This document shows, in pieces, positions 11,931 through 22,260 of a stretch of DNA of 64,000 nucleotides. The DNA comes from Cannabis sativa. Taxonomy: Eukaryota; Streptophyta; Magnoliopsida; Rosales; Cannabaceae. Within the stretch, counting starts at the first letter, position 1. Every line of letters starts with the position of its first letter. The position numbers and the translations under genes are program-made. Location: NCBI RefSeq assembly GCF_029168945.1, contig NC_083603.1, positions 45,084,406-45,148,405 of the forward strand, given 5' to 3'. Under the pieces are notes generated by a model, which searched no databases, had not been told where the DNA came from, and was given only the letters and a program-made list of their open reading frames with translations.

Positions 11931-12442
11931 TTTAAAATATAAAGGGTTTTTATAAAAATATTAGATTTTGGGTAAAAATTTTTAATTTACTACTACATGA
12001 TGGAAACTATATTTTATACGGTCCTCCCACTTTTTTTTTTCTTTTATACTATAAACACCAAAAAAAAAAAAAAAAACGAGACCTCCATTTTCCACGCTCA
12101 TGGACAAAACTACTACAGCAACACCATGATAGCCAGAAAACAACCATTAATTATGATGAGATTGAGCGAAAAATAGTAAAATCGATGTCAAATAAATAAT
12201 TATAGCAAAACAGCTGTAAAACAACACTAAAACAAATCAGAAAAAATAAAAAGAAAAAAGGATTAAAAAAGCTAACAATCTTCTTCACAACCTCAACACA
12301 ATAGCGGCTATATTTGCAAGCCCAATCTTGAAAAATCAGAATAACAAATTTACTAAAACAAAACTAAAACAACACAAAAATAAATATAAAACAATGAAGC
12401 AAATATAATCACTTAGAAAAATATAAAAGAACCACACACCTC
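11931..12442. other. A-rich repeat remnant left of the full-length LINE
   Basis: A-rich sequence with 'caaaac' and 'tataaa' runs. The LINE target site lies in it, and it resumes at 18563 with 'cgtatagcaactcatatagcaac'. A related segment occurs near 21000-21130, so this is likely an interspersed repeat that the LINE entered. Confidence 0.4.
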
Positions 12443-12460
12443 AACACTCTTTTGTCAGTG

Positions 12461-13153
12461 ATGTTTATAAAGTCTTGCCAGCTGGCATGGTTTGATTGTT
12501 TTTCTCTCTAATTTGTTGAAGTCTAACAAATAGTGCGACTGGGTTTACGACTGGGTGGTTTTTCGGTTCCGACTGGTGCGGCTTCAACGGTGGAGCACGG
12601 CGTCGAGTGGCGAAGGTTGTTGTCGACAGTGTATGCTCTTTCTTGGTAATGTCCTAGGTTTCCAGGGCTGCGTTTGGATTGATTCTCGTGGGTTCTGGGT
12701 TGCTTCTGCACCTGCGACTGCCTTCTCGTGACTGGGCGTTCTTGGTTCTGGTTGTTGCGTTCTCAGCGGCGGAGCACGGCGTCGATAGGGTAGGTTCCCT
12801 TGTAGATTATCCTGGGCTTCCAGGAAGATTCTACACTAAGTTTCTGGGGTTGTTTGGCTTGCGTCGAGAGGGTCATCTCCCTCAACGACTGGTTCTTGCG
12901 GCTTGATCAGAGAGTTGCGTTTTGGGAGTGCATTCAGTGCGTAGGGTCCCTCGGTGGCTGGTTCTTGTGATTGGGATTGTCTTGGATTGCGTTTTGAGAA
13001 TAGGATTGTGTGCTGGGATTGCTTTTCTTGGTGCTGGGTTGCGTGAATAGTCTTTGAGTTTTCTCTCGTTCCTGAGATTGTGGAGTTCAATTACCACGTC
13101 GTTTTCAGTCGTCGCTGGTTGTTTCTTTTGGCTTCGATTTTTTTTGGTGGATA
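12461..13153 (+). promoter_or_regulatory. LINE 5' UTR / internal promoter region with imperfect repeats
   Basis: About 690 bp, GC-rich compared with the surroundings, lies between the target duplication and the ORF1 ATG. L1 elements carry an internal promoter here. It contains repeated blocks: 'ggagcacggcgtcga' at about 12591 and 12770, and 'ctggttcttg' blocks at 12888 and 12958, suggesting an internally repeated promoter. There is no long ORF on the plus strand. Confidence 0.6.
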
Positions 13154-14446
13154 ATGGCGTCGAGCAGTACGGCAATGGAGCATATGGAGAATCAATATGG
13201 GAATATAGAATTGGATGATGAGGAGGAGTGTGGGATTGAGATTGAGGAAGATGTGGAGGAGGCGATCCTGGTGGATGACCGGTGGTGTTTGGTGGGGAGA
13301 TTTTTGAATGCTAGATCAATAGATTTTGACGCCATGAAGCACACTTTGGCTGGGCTGTGGAAGCCGGGAAAAGGCTTGTTTGTCAAGGAATTGGGGCCGA
13401 ATCTTTATCTTTTTCAATTTTACCATGAGATCGATATCAAGCGAGTCATTAATGGCAGCCCTTGGACATTTAATCGGCTACCATTGATTTTTGGTAGAGT
13501 CCCGCGGGGTGGAGATCCGAAAGCTGTAAAGCTTAATCAGCTTGATATGTGGGTGCAGATTCATGGTCTTTCTACGGGATTTATGACGGAAAAGGTTGTC
13601 TTTACAGCTGCAAACTATATTGGTGTCTTTGTGGAATCAGATCCTAAGAACTATAATGGTCTTTGGCGTGAATTTCTTCGGGTACGAGTGACAGTGAACA
13701 TTGATATCCCGCTGAAACGGCGGATGAAGCTTAAAAAAACAGGCGGTGATTGGTTTTATGCTAACTTTAAATATGAATTTGCTCCTACGTTTTGCTTTAT
13801 CTGTGGTTTAATAGGACACTCAGAAAACTTTTGTCACAAGTTATTTGACACACCTGAGGATGAGATCGTTAAGCCATATGGGAGTTTCATGCGGGCGCAA
13901 CCACGAAGGAAAAATTATCTATTGAGCTCTCAGTATTTGCGTACGGGTACGGAGTTGGATGAACAATTTGCCCAGGCGTCTCCGGTGCAACAGGAAGATG
14001 AATTTGATCAGCCGCCGGTGCAAGGTGGGAAGTTTCCTTGTTTGGAATTCGACAGTAATCAACAGTCAACAGACGGTAATGATGCTCCTGATTTGGGAGG
14101 TGATGGGAATATTCCTATTAATGAGAATTTGACTAATCAGGGGAACAAAAAGAATGTTTCCATTTCTAGTGCTACTGAAAGAGGAAAGTCGGTTGTTTTT
14201 GGAAATCATGTGCAAGGAGGGAAGGGGCAGCCTTCTCTTTTTCTTGGTGGACTGGTTGGGCCACATGGAGGACTAGGGGGCCGTGGGCCTTCTACCGATT
14301 CTAAGAAAAGACGTCAACATGAAGGGATAGGTGGGCCTGAATATGTTGATATGGATGCGGAGGATAGTGTTGAATTGGCTGTTGATGGACCCTCAAAAAA
14401 CGGGTTCGAGGTGGGCTCTGGTTTCCAGACCCACCGGGCATTATGA
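13154..14446 (+). CDS. LINE ORF1 protein (DUF4283 plus CCHC zinc knuckle)
   Basis: A 430-residue protein of the plant LINE ORF1 type, expected to bind the element RNA and act as chaperone in the retrotransposition particle. An acidic N-terminus (residues 18-40, many E and D) is followed by a DUF4283-type domain (about 40-185). A zinc knuckle has C214, C217, H222 and C227 (C-x2-C-x4-H-x4-C), and the Gly/Ser-rich tail is probably disordered. The ATG at 13154 is the first in frame in the element and matches where family members start. Its stop codon overlaps the ORF2 start (ATGA at 14443-14446), so ORF2 is probably translated by termination-reinitiation. No disabling mutation is visible. Confidence 0.93.
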   Translation: MASSSTAMEHMENQYGNIELDDEEECGIEIEEDVEEAILVDDRWCLVGRFLNARSIDFDAMKHTLAGLWKPGKGLFVKELGPNLYLFQFYHEIDIKRVINGSPWTFNRLPLIFGRVPRGGDPKAVKLNQLDMWVQIHGLSTGFMTEKVVFTAANYIGVFVESDPKNYNGLWREFLRVRVTVNIDIPLKRRMKLKKTGGDWFYANFKYEFAPTFCFICGLIGHSENFCHKLFDTPEDEIVKPYGSFMRAQPRRKNYLLSSQYLRTGTELDEQFAQASPVQQEDEFDQPPVQGGKFPCLEFDSNQQSTDGNDAPDLGGDGNIPINENLTNQGNKKNVSISSATERGKSVVFGNHVQGGKGQPSLFLGGLVGPHGGLGGRGPSTDSKKRRQHEGIGGPEYVDMDAEDSVELAVDGPSKNGFEVGSGFQTHRAL

Positions 14447-17400
14447 GTACGTTAAGTTGGAATTGTCGTGGGATGGGCAACCCACGGGCGATACAATTCC
14501 TTATTGATACCGTGGCCCATAAGAAACCTGATTTTATCTTTTTGTGTGAAACTTTGTGTCGTAAAGATGTGTTGGAGCGAGTTCGAGTGAAGTTGAAATT
14601 TGAAGGAGTGTTTGCGGTAGATGCATGTGGTAGAAGTGGGGGGGTAGCGTTATTATGGAGGAATAAGGATGATGTCAAAGTTTTGAATTTTGCAACAAAC
14701 TTTGTTGATGTGGAGGTTCGGTCTAGTAATATTGGGGAGTGGCGTCTTACGGGATTTTATGGGGAGTCGAAAAGAAGTCTGCGTGGGTCTTCTTGGGAGC
14801 AACTTCGGACTTTGGCTCATGGGAACACTCTTCCTTGGTGTGTGATTGGTGATATGAATAATGTTCTCTCTCAGGACGACAAAAGAGGGGGACACCCCTA
14901 TCCTAACTGGTTAATTGATGGTTTTCGGGATACTATTCAGGAATGTGGGCTGATTGATTTAGACATTCTGGGGCATCAGTTTACTTGGGAGAAGAGTCGT
15001 GGGACGAATAACTGGATAGAGGTTCGTTTAGATCGTGCTCTGGTGACTGAAAGGTGGCTCCAACTTTTTCCTCAAGCCAAACTTATTAACCTTGAGGTAT
15101 CTTCTTCTGATCATTGTCCTATTTTACTTGATGTGGTTATTCATAATATTGTTCCTGGGAATCGTAAATTCCGCTTTGAAAATTGTTGGCTTCGGGAACC
15201 TCTCTGTTATCAAGTAGTGAAGGAGTGTTGGGAGGAGTATTATTTAGTGGGTATCCAAGAAAAGATCCAAAGGTGTGGGGAGTTGCTTTCGGTTTGGGGC
15301 AAAGATTACTCGGGTAATTTTGCTTCTCGTATAAAATATTGGAGGAATGAGGTTCGACGGTGGAAACAAGGTCGAGATCCTGATGCTATTACTAAGTATA
15401 AGGAAGCTGAGACAGAACTATTTGAGGTTCTTACTCAGAAAGAGGTATTTTGGCGCCAGCGATCGAAGCAATTGTGGCTTCAAGAGGGGGATAAAAATAG
15501 CAAGTTCTTTCATGCCACTGCATCTTCTCGGCGTCGCATGAATGCTATTGATAAACTTCAGTGCGAAGATGGGAGTTGGGTTGATTGGGACTCGGGCTTA
15601 TCTGATGTTATGTGCTCTTACTTTCAGAATCTGTTCACTAGTTCCAATTGTTCTATGGATGATGTACTTGCTGGGATTTCTTCAACTGTGACTCCTCTGC
15701 AGAATGATTCTCTTTTGCAACCTGTTACTAAGGAAGAGGTTAAATCGGCATTATTTCAGATGCATCCTGATAAATCCCCTGGGCCGGATGGTATGACTCC
15801 TGGTTTTTATCAAAAGTGTTGGCCAATTGTGGGTGATGATGTCATCAAACAGGTCCGCTCTTTTTTCTTATTTGGTCGTTTGCCAAATGGTCTTAATCAT
15901 ACAAATTTGGTGTTAATCCCTAAGAAGAAAACCGCCACTACTATGGGTGATTTGCGTCCGATTGCTCTTTGTAATGTCCTTTATAAGGTGTGCTCTAAGG
16001 TTCTAGCTAATCGGTTGAAGCAGGTTCTTCCTTTTGTCATCTCAGAAAACCAAAGTGCCTTCATTCCGGGCCGACTTATAACTGATAATATTATGATTTC
16101 GTTTGAGGTAATGCATTATCTTAAGCGGAAGAGAGTTGGAAAGGAAGGTTATATGGCTCTTAAGCTTGATATGAGTAAAGCGTATGATCGTGTTGAGTGG
16201 ATTTTTCTCAGAAATATGATGCTCAAAATGGGCTTTGATGTTCGGGTGGTTGATCTTATCTTGCATTGTGTCTCAACGGTCACATACACTATTACTCATG
16301 GGGGTCGTGAGATGGGGCCAATTGTTCCTGGACGGGGTCTCAGACAAGGTGATCCTCTTTCTCCTTATTTATTTCTTTTGTGTGCTGAAGGTTTTTCTTC
16401 TCTTATAAGGAGATTCGAAGCTAGGGGAGCTCTTCATGGTTGTCGTGTGTGTAATGGTGCCCCAATTATTTCACATATGCTGTTTGCGGATGACTGCTAT
16501 ATCTATTGTAAGGCTATTGATAGGGAGGCGAATAGTGTTCTTCTTCTGCTCCAGCTATTTGAACAAGCCTCTGGTCAGTGTGTTAATTACTCAAAGTCTA
16601 CTATCTTCTTTAGTCTCAACACTTCTTCGGCTTCCAAACAAGAAATGTGTAACCTTCTCCGCATGAATGAAGCTCCAGAGAATAGTTTGTATCTTGGTCT
16701 TCCCTGTGTCATGGGCCGTAATAAGAATGCCATTCTTGGCTTTCTGAAGGATAAGATGCAGAAAAGAATTCAGAGTTGGGAAGGTCGTTTGCTTTCAAAA
16801 GCGGGTAAAGAGGTGTTGATAAAAACAGTTGCCCAAGCTCTTCCTACTTATGCTATGTCGGTGTTTTTGTTGCCGGTGGAAACTTGTAACAAGTTGGAAG
16901 GAATGATGAGTAAATATTGGTGGAGTTCGGGTTCCAATCAGAGTCGTGGGGTGAGTTGGGCAAGTTGGAATAAGCTATGCCGTCATAAGCATCATGGTGG
17001 TCTTGGCTTTCGACATTTACGGGATTTTAACTTAGCCATGTTGGGAAAACAAGCTTGGAGGTTAGTCACACAAGATCACTCTCTTGTTAGTAGGGTGTAT
17101 AAAGCCCGTTATTACCCTCATGGGACTTTTCTGAGAGCTTCTCTTGGGCCGAATCCTAGTTTCATATGGAAGAGTATTTTTGAAACACAAGATTTGATCA
17201 AGAAAGGGGCTCGGCGGGTGGTTGGTCCAGGCACAAATGTTAGTGTTCAGTTTGATCCTTGGCTTGCAGATGACTCCAACCCGTGGGTTACTTCTACGGT
17301 TGAGGGTATGGCGACTTGGACGGTTGACAACCTTATGGTGGTGGGTGATCGGGTTTGGGATATTGAGGTGGTTTCGGATATTTTCAATGATCGAGATAAG

Positions 17401-18519
17401 GAGAGTATCCTAAAGACCACCATTGATCAGGCGACTCCTTTTGACACTTGGTATTGGCATATGGATCTCCATGGCATTTATACTGTAAAGGAGGCTTATC
17501 GATTGATGCATCATGCAGAGGTCACTAATATTAGTGATTTTGAGATCAAGATTTGGAAAATTGCATGGAAGCTTCAGGTTCCACCCAAAGTGCACCAACT
17601 TATGTGGCGTGCTTTGTCTGGTTGTTTGGCTACTAAGGTTCAACTTAATACCAAACACATTCCTCTCGACCAGATCTGTCCTATGTGTAACCAAATGTCT
17701 GAGACTATTATTCATCTTCTGGTGCAATGTCCCTTTGCAAAGTCTTGTTGGCATCTTTCGGCCTTAACCTGGAGCAATGTGCCTATGGAGACGTTTTGGG
17801 ATTGGTTTAGTCGGACTCTGGTACAACATTCGACTGCAGCCCAAGAAGAACTGCTAATGATTATTTGGGGGATCTGGTATGCCCGTAATGAGTTGGTTTG
17901 GCGAGACAAATCGATGTCAGCAGCGGAGGTTATTCTATTGGCAAGAGTAGTCCTTAATCAATGGAGAAATGCTCAAAAAAGGAGAATGGGTTCTCTACTT
18001 GTACCTTCGGAGTCAAGTATGGAATTGGAGCATTGGGTGAAACCGGTTATGGGAACGATTAAGGTAAATGTTGATGGTGCAATCTTTGCAAGAGACGGAC
18101 AATTTGGAGCGGCTGGGGTGGCCCGGGATTATCAGGGCCGGTTCGTGGAAGGGTTCACAGTTTTGCGGGCGGGACAGGTGGATTCGGCTCTGGCTGAATT
18201 GATGGGGGTTAAGGAGGCTTTGAGTTGGATAAAGCGTAAGCAATGGGGTCCGGTTGAGGTTGAAACCGATTCTTTGGTTGTTGTTCAGGCTATTCAAAGT
18301 ACGGTTACTATTCCTTCGCCTTTTGGTCTTCAGGTGGCGGCTTGTCGTTCTCTTCTCGCCGATCTACCGTCAGGCACAATTACTTTTGTTAAACGATCTG
18401 TAAACAAAGCTGCTCATTGGCTTGCTCGTAGCTCTTGTTTGTATTCAGATCGTATTTTTAGTGAGGATAATGTTCCCACTGATTTTCTTTCTATTGTAAT
18501 GGATGATTCTTCTATTTAA
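14443..18519 (+). CDS. LINE ORF2: endonuclease - reverse transcriptase - RNase H
   Basis: A 1358-residue polyprotein without interruption. The N-terminal apurinic-type endonuclease (1-230) has N7, E36, D137, N139, D223 and H224 in the expected motifs (S-W-N-C-R-G, C-E-T, G-D-M-N, S-D-H). The reverse transcriptase (about 487-760) shows [16 protein letters not shown] and F-A-D-D (681-684). A zinc-binding zf-RVT domain (C-P-M-C-N, H-L-L-V-Q-C) follows, then a C-terminal RNase H (N-V-D-G-A, E-L-M-G-V-K-E-A-L, E-T-D-S-L, A-H-W-L-A). It nicks target DNA and copies element RNA by target-primed reverse transcription. The start overlaps the ORF1 stop by four bases. All key residues are present, so activity is plausible. 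Confidence 0.95.
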   Translation: MSTLSWNCRGMGNPRAIQFLIDTVAHKKPDFIFLCETLCRKDVLERVRVKLKFEGVFAVDACGRSGGVALLWRNKDDVKVLNFATNFVDVEVRSSNIGEWRLTGFYGESKRSLRGSSWEQLRTLAHGNTLPWCVIGDMNNVLSQDDKRGGHPYPNWLIDGFRDTIQECGLIDLDILGHQFTWEKSRGTNNWIEVRLDRALVTERWLQLFPQAKLINLEVSSSDHCPILLDVVIHNIVPGNRKFRFENCWLREPLCYQVVKECWEEYYLVGIQEKIQRCGELLSVWGKDYSGNFASRIKYWRNEVRRWKQGRDPDAITKYKEAETELFEVLTQKEVFWRQRSKQLWLQEGDKNSKFFHATASSRRRMNAIDKLQCEDGSWVDWDSGLSDVMCSYFQNLFTSSNCSMDDVLAGISSTVTPLQNDSLLQPVTKEEVKSALFQMHPDKSPGPDGMTPGFYQKCWPIVGDDVIKQVRSFFLFGRLPNGLNHTNLVLIPKKKTATTMGDLRPIALCNVLYKVCSKVLANRLKQVLPFVISENQSAFIPGRLITDNIMISFEVMHYLKRKRVGKEGYMALKLDMSKAYDRVEWIFLRNMMLKMGFDVRVVDLILHCVSTVTYTITHGGREMGPIVPGRGLRQGDPLSPYLFLLCAEGFSSLIRRFEARGALHGCRVCNGAPIISHMLFADDCYIYCKAIDREANSVLLLLQLFEQASGQCVNYSKSTIFFSLNTSSASKQEMCNLLRMNEAPENSLYLGLPCVMGRNKNAILGFLKDKMQKRIQSWEGRLLSKAGKEVLIKTVAQALPTYAMSVFLLPVETCNKLEGMMSKYWWSSGSNQSRGVSWASWNKLCRHKHHGGLGFRHLRDFNLAMLGKQAWRLVTQDHSLVSRVYKARYYPHGTFLRASLGPNPSFIWKSIFETQDLIKKGARRVVGPGTNVSVQFDPWLADDSNPWVTSTVEGMATWTVDNLMVVGDRVWDIEVVSDIFNDRDKESILKTTIDQATPFDTWYWHMDLHGIYTVKEAYRLMHHAEVTNISDFEIKIWKIAWKLQVPPKVHQLMWRALSGCLATKVQLNTKHIPLDQICPMCNQMSETIIHLLVQCPFAKSCWHLSALTWSNVPMETFWDWFSRTLVQHSTAAQEELLMIIWGIWYARNELVWRDKSMSAAEVILLARVVLNQWRNAQKRRMGSLLVPSESSMELEHWVKPVMGTIKVNVDGAIFARDGQFGAAGVARDYQGRFVEGFTVLRAGQVDSALAELMGVKEALSWIKRKQWGPVEVETDSLVVVQAIQSTVTIPSPFGLQVAACRSLLADLPSGTITFVKRSVNKAAHWLARSSCLYSDRIFSEDNVPTDFLSIVMDDSSI

Positions 18520-18562
18520 TAAAGTTTCCATTTTCCTTCAAAAAACACTCTTTTGTCAGTGT

Positions 18563-19194
18563 GCTCGTGTATTTTTACGGAAATTCGTATAGCAACTCAT
18601 ATAGCAACTAATGAAATTACTTAAATCGCAATTAAAATCCACGTATAATTCATATAGAAATTATTGAAGCAACTAAATCGTTAAATAAAAAAATTGAAAA
18701 ATAGTATATGAAATAATATAGTAGATATAATTAAATGCAATCACCTTAGCACATTTTATAAATGAACGCATTATACCAAAGTTATTGAGCACTTAGCAAT
18801 TTGCACTAAGGAGATTAGCAGAAAGTAGATTCTGTAGGTGTAACTCGTACATGAACTGTCTTTTACATTCTTTATGAGACCATTTTTTATTATTTGGATA
18901 TTTCTTAGATGATTTTGTTAGTTAATTATCTAATTTTCTCGAGGCGTCGTTGATTCATGTTTGTTGTATACATGATTTAGCAGTTCATACACTTACGATG
19001 AATGACGAACTAATTTGAATAATAACTTCTCATTATTTTCCGATTATAATATATTTAACTCAAATAATTTTCAAGAATGAATGTTCAATGTTACAAAAAA
19101 AACACTTAAAGGGAGTTCTTATCTAATAAAAAGCCAAGGCCATGGTTGATACAAGGGCATTCTATAAGTAGAATTTCAAAGTATTTACTAAAGC
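18563..19194. other. AT-rich stretch right of the LINE
   Basis: It starts with the repeat remnant interrupted by the LINE (repeated 'atagcaact' at 18590-18610). No coding sequence is recognised in the rest. Confidence 0.45.
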
Positions 19195-20130
19195 CAACTC
19201 TCAAATCCATGTAAGAGATTGTAATATACTAATAGCATTGAAATATCCAATCCTAATATCGATCAATATTTGATGACACTTAAAAACATATTTTGCAATT
19301 GTCAACTCTTCTAGTTGAAAATGAAAAATGTCTCGAGTCTTCAAAAGAAGGGTGGTGTACCATTTTCTTTCTTTCTCTTTTTGGAAAAGACAACCATTTT
19401 CTAACTAGTACAACATTTGACATACCCACAAATTTAAATATTAATACTAAATTTTGGACTTTGATACCTCCTATGATACTTTCTGCACGAAACGAGCTTT
19501 GACCAAAACACATGGACAAATTTTATATTATATGCGTTAAGCACGAACTATTTTCTACTAATTAAATTATATGAAATATTATAAATTATTTTTGGCTAAT
19601 TAGCAATTTTTCTTTTAAGGATTTTTGTCTAATTTCATTCAATTTTACTGTTTCAAGTACTAAATCATGCTCCCCAAACTTTGATATCTACCAAATCATG
19701 TCCCTCAAACTTTTATATGTATTAAATCATGCCCCCTGAACTTTCAACGGCAAAAAAAGTTTAGGGGTCATGATTTAGTACATGTCAAAGTTCAGGGAGA
19801 AAAATTACTAATTAGCTATTATTTTTTGGATAGACAAACTGTAAGCTGCACTATATTTGAATTGAAAATATCACAACAAATTCCAAGATTCTAGAGCAAA
19901 CATCAAAAATTCACCAATGAACTGAGAAATAAAATAAAAAATTCCAGCTTGCAAGGAAGGATATGGCTTTTGCTTTTCCTATGTTTTGGGCCATAATATT
20001 GATTTTTCATTTGGGCCAGAGAAAATTAGATTAGGTTCTCTTTTAGTGTTCATTTCCTTTGTTTTGTGCCACAAAATTAAGTTTGGTCTAAAAGATGAGA
20101 TCTATAACTCATAGTTCATAACCTTACCTA
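19195..20130 (+). repeat. copy B of the direct segmental duplication
   Basis: Same-orientation copy of 8818-11930, about 10.4 kb downstream. Good matches include the 'gagtcttcaaaa' block (19338), 'ttgaccaaaacacatggacaaatttta' (19500-19526), 'cgttaagcacgaacta' (19533) and the closing 'aagatgaga.ctat' block (20091). It lacks the LINE tail and GTGC-rich insertions of copy A but carries its own palindromic MITE-like insertion (19590-19823). Confidence 0.65.
19590..19823. mobile_element. MITE-like palindromic insertion
   Basis: The ends are inverted repeats: ggctaattagcaatttttc on the left and the reverse complement of gctaattagtaatttttc on the right. The inner parts also pair (aaatcatgcycc / gggrgcatgattt type). 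The orthologous site in copy A (about 10973-10990) lacks it, which gives an empty-site control. No coding capacity. The superfamily is unknown, because the exact target duplication is blurred by AT-rich flanks. Confidence 0.55.
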
Positions 20131-21774
20131 AAGGAGTAATTTGTAAGCACACATTTTATTTTTATTATATTAATAAGTTATTGGGATGCCAAACTTTAGA
20201 TCTATATATGATGTGATATAATGATAATATCAATTATTAATCATTTCGAACACTCTATATTTATTTTGATCACAATTCAGATATTTTTTCTTTACAAATA
20301 TCATATCACACGATTCATAATTTAGATATTTCTTTTGAGCATAGTATGTTGATATTTGTAGATATTATTTATATGTATATATAAATATTTCAAGATGATT
20401 CTAGAAAAATAATTGGCCATATCGAAAAACTAAGAAGAAGGGCCTATTCCAGTATAGTTGTGAACTTAACTTATTGGCTTTGAAAAGGCCTGGAAGAAAG
20501 ATCTTTCAAGATTTTTTATTAATTTTTTTTGTTTAAGTTGAGATTGTTTAACCACAAAATTATTTAATTCACACTAATAGATTTTCTATTACATTTTATG
20601 ATGATTCTTATCTCTTTAATTTCTGACTCACATCCACTATCTATTTATTATAATAGATTTTTAGCTAATTTTTTTTTGCTCCTTTTTTATTTTATTACTT
20701 TTTTCCACAAAATAAAAAACATCACAAATAATCCACTAGTCTCCTTGTTGCAGTTTATATCAAATTTATACTCAAAATAACTCTATTTATTTTGTTTGAG
20801 CTTCGTAGTTCAACTCCATTATTATTTCTTTTAAATTAGTTTTAGATTTTGAACTGAGACTACTTATTAAGTCTTAAAAAAAAAATTGAAACACACTAAT
20901 ATTAAAGATTCATAGGTAAGAGTTTATAGGACTAATACAAACTTTCAAATAACATTTTTTTATTTTTACATTTCAAAACATTTTTTTTATATATATTTTT
21001 TACGGAATTTTATATAGAAACTCTTATTGCAACTAGCGCTGCAACTTAAATTGCAACAAAAAAAATAGTATAGAAACCCTATTGCAACTAGTATTGCAAC
21101 CACTTTAGAAACTCAAACCTTAAATTAAAAAAAAAAAAATTAAAAAAAGCAGTATTTAAAATAATTCACTCAGTACCCCTAGGTTATAAGATGCTCACAT
21201 TGTGACAATTCATTTGAAGTCAAGCATAAATTATAGAAAAACTTCCAAGAAATGGACCACTTAACTCTCTTTTCACTTTTTATAAGTCCAGTAGGCAAAA
21301 AGTGTCATCAAAATATTATTGTTGTTGCTGTTGCTATTACTGTTATTATTATAATTTGTTGTTTTGAGTAGGTCCAAAATAGTTCATACTTTTTAATTTT
21401 TATTTCCTGAATATAATATTTCTTACTTAGATTACTATTGCCCAATGCTTATCAAATGGGAAATTAAAAAACTTAAAAAAATCCCTAACCAAGTTATATG
21501 GATTAGTAATACCCACTTGAAAACACTACTAATATTATCCACAAAGTTGAATCAAATTGGATTTTAAAACAAAAAAACCAACCCAGTCACTTCAACTTAT
21601 ATATTTTAATCCCACAAAAAAAATAGCCATTCAAGCCTTCAAGCAACAACCATCTATTGAGTTAAATATTCCAATTAAAAACATTAAACCAAGTCACTTT
21701 TTCTTAATTAAAAATCATATAATTGTTACTTTTTTTAGAAAAAAAAAAGAATATTTTATAGTGTAGGTGTTATC
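20131..21774. other. AT-rich intergenic stretch
   Basis: No gene is recognised. At 21000-21130 there is a repeat with 'attgcaact' units, related to the sequence around the LINE at 18570-18700. Other open frames are low complexity. Confidence 0.5.
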
Positions 21775-22260
21775 TAGAACCGTGGCGCACCACCCTAGAC
21801 ACCACTTTACGCCAAAACCGTCGCCGATTCCGACCAAAATTTCATCAAAATAATAATATTAAAAAATTAATTATTAATTTATCCTATGGTACGGCACCAA
21901 TGGTGTCAGCTCATAAACCTGTCGTTCAGATAAATATGACACGTGTGAAACATTCAATGGGTGAGCCCTAAGCTAAGTAGCTGGACCAGAGCGCAGGCGG
22001 TTGTCTCCACGTGGCGAAATGGGTAACCTTATCATTTGACAAGTGGCGTAAGGTGGTTTGGAAGGGAATGGATTAGAACAAAAGGACACGTGGCAATAGT
22101 AAAGTAAAGTGGTTCTTTATGATTCCGAAGAGCCGGTTATTGTTGAGTCGGCCTCGTCTCTTTTGGGCTCAAAAGCCCATTTTGGGCTTTGGTGTTTGGA
22201 TAGCATAATAACTGTGGCTTTATCTCATCCACGTAGGATTCAAAAAGGTCATCCATATAT
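21775..22260. promoter_or_regulatory. promoter-like island with three G-boxes and site II motifs
   Basis: This block is clearly richer in GC than its flanks. It holds three perfect CACGTG G-boxes (21940-21945, 22008-22013, 22087-22092), two of them in the ACGTGGC context typical of ABRE-type bZIP/bHLH sites. A cluster of TGGGCY/AGCCCA site II motifs lies at 22164-22190. No coding sequence follows within 1.6 kb on either strand. It may be a relic promoter, or part of a mobile element; the function is not shown. Confidence 0.35.

Larger units (their letters stand above)
12461..18544 (+). mobile_element. full-length L1-type LINE with both ORFs open
   Basis: The exact 18-bp sequence AACACTCTTTTGTCAGTG flanks the element (12443-12460 and 18545-18562). 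Between the repeats lie a GC-rich 5' UTR of about 690 bp, ORF1, ORF2, a short 3' UTR with aataaag (18518) and a short A tail. Neither ORF contains a stop or frameshift. ORF1 is an RNA-binding protein; ORF2 combines endonuclease, reverse transcriptase, zinc-binding domain and RNase H. Full length plus a perfect target duplication and open frames indicate a young copy that may still be retrotransposition-competent. It lies between the two copies of a segmental duplication. Confidence 0.95.
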
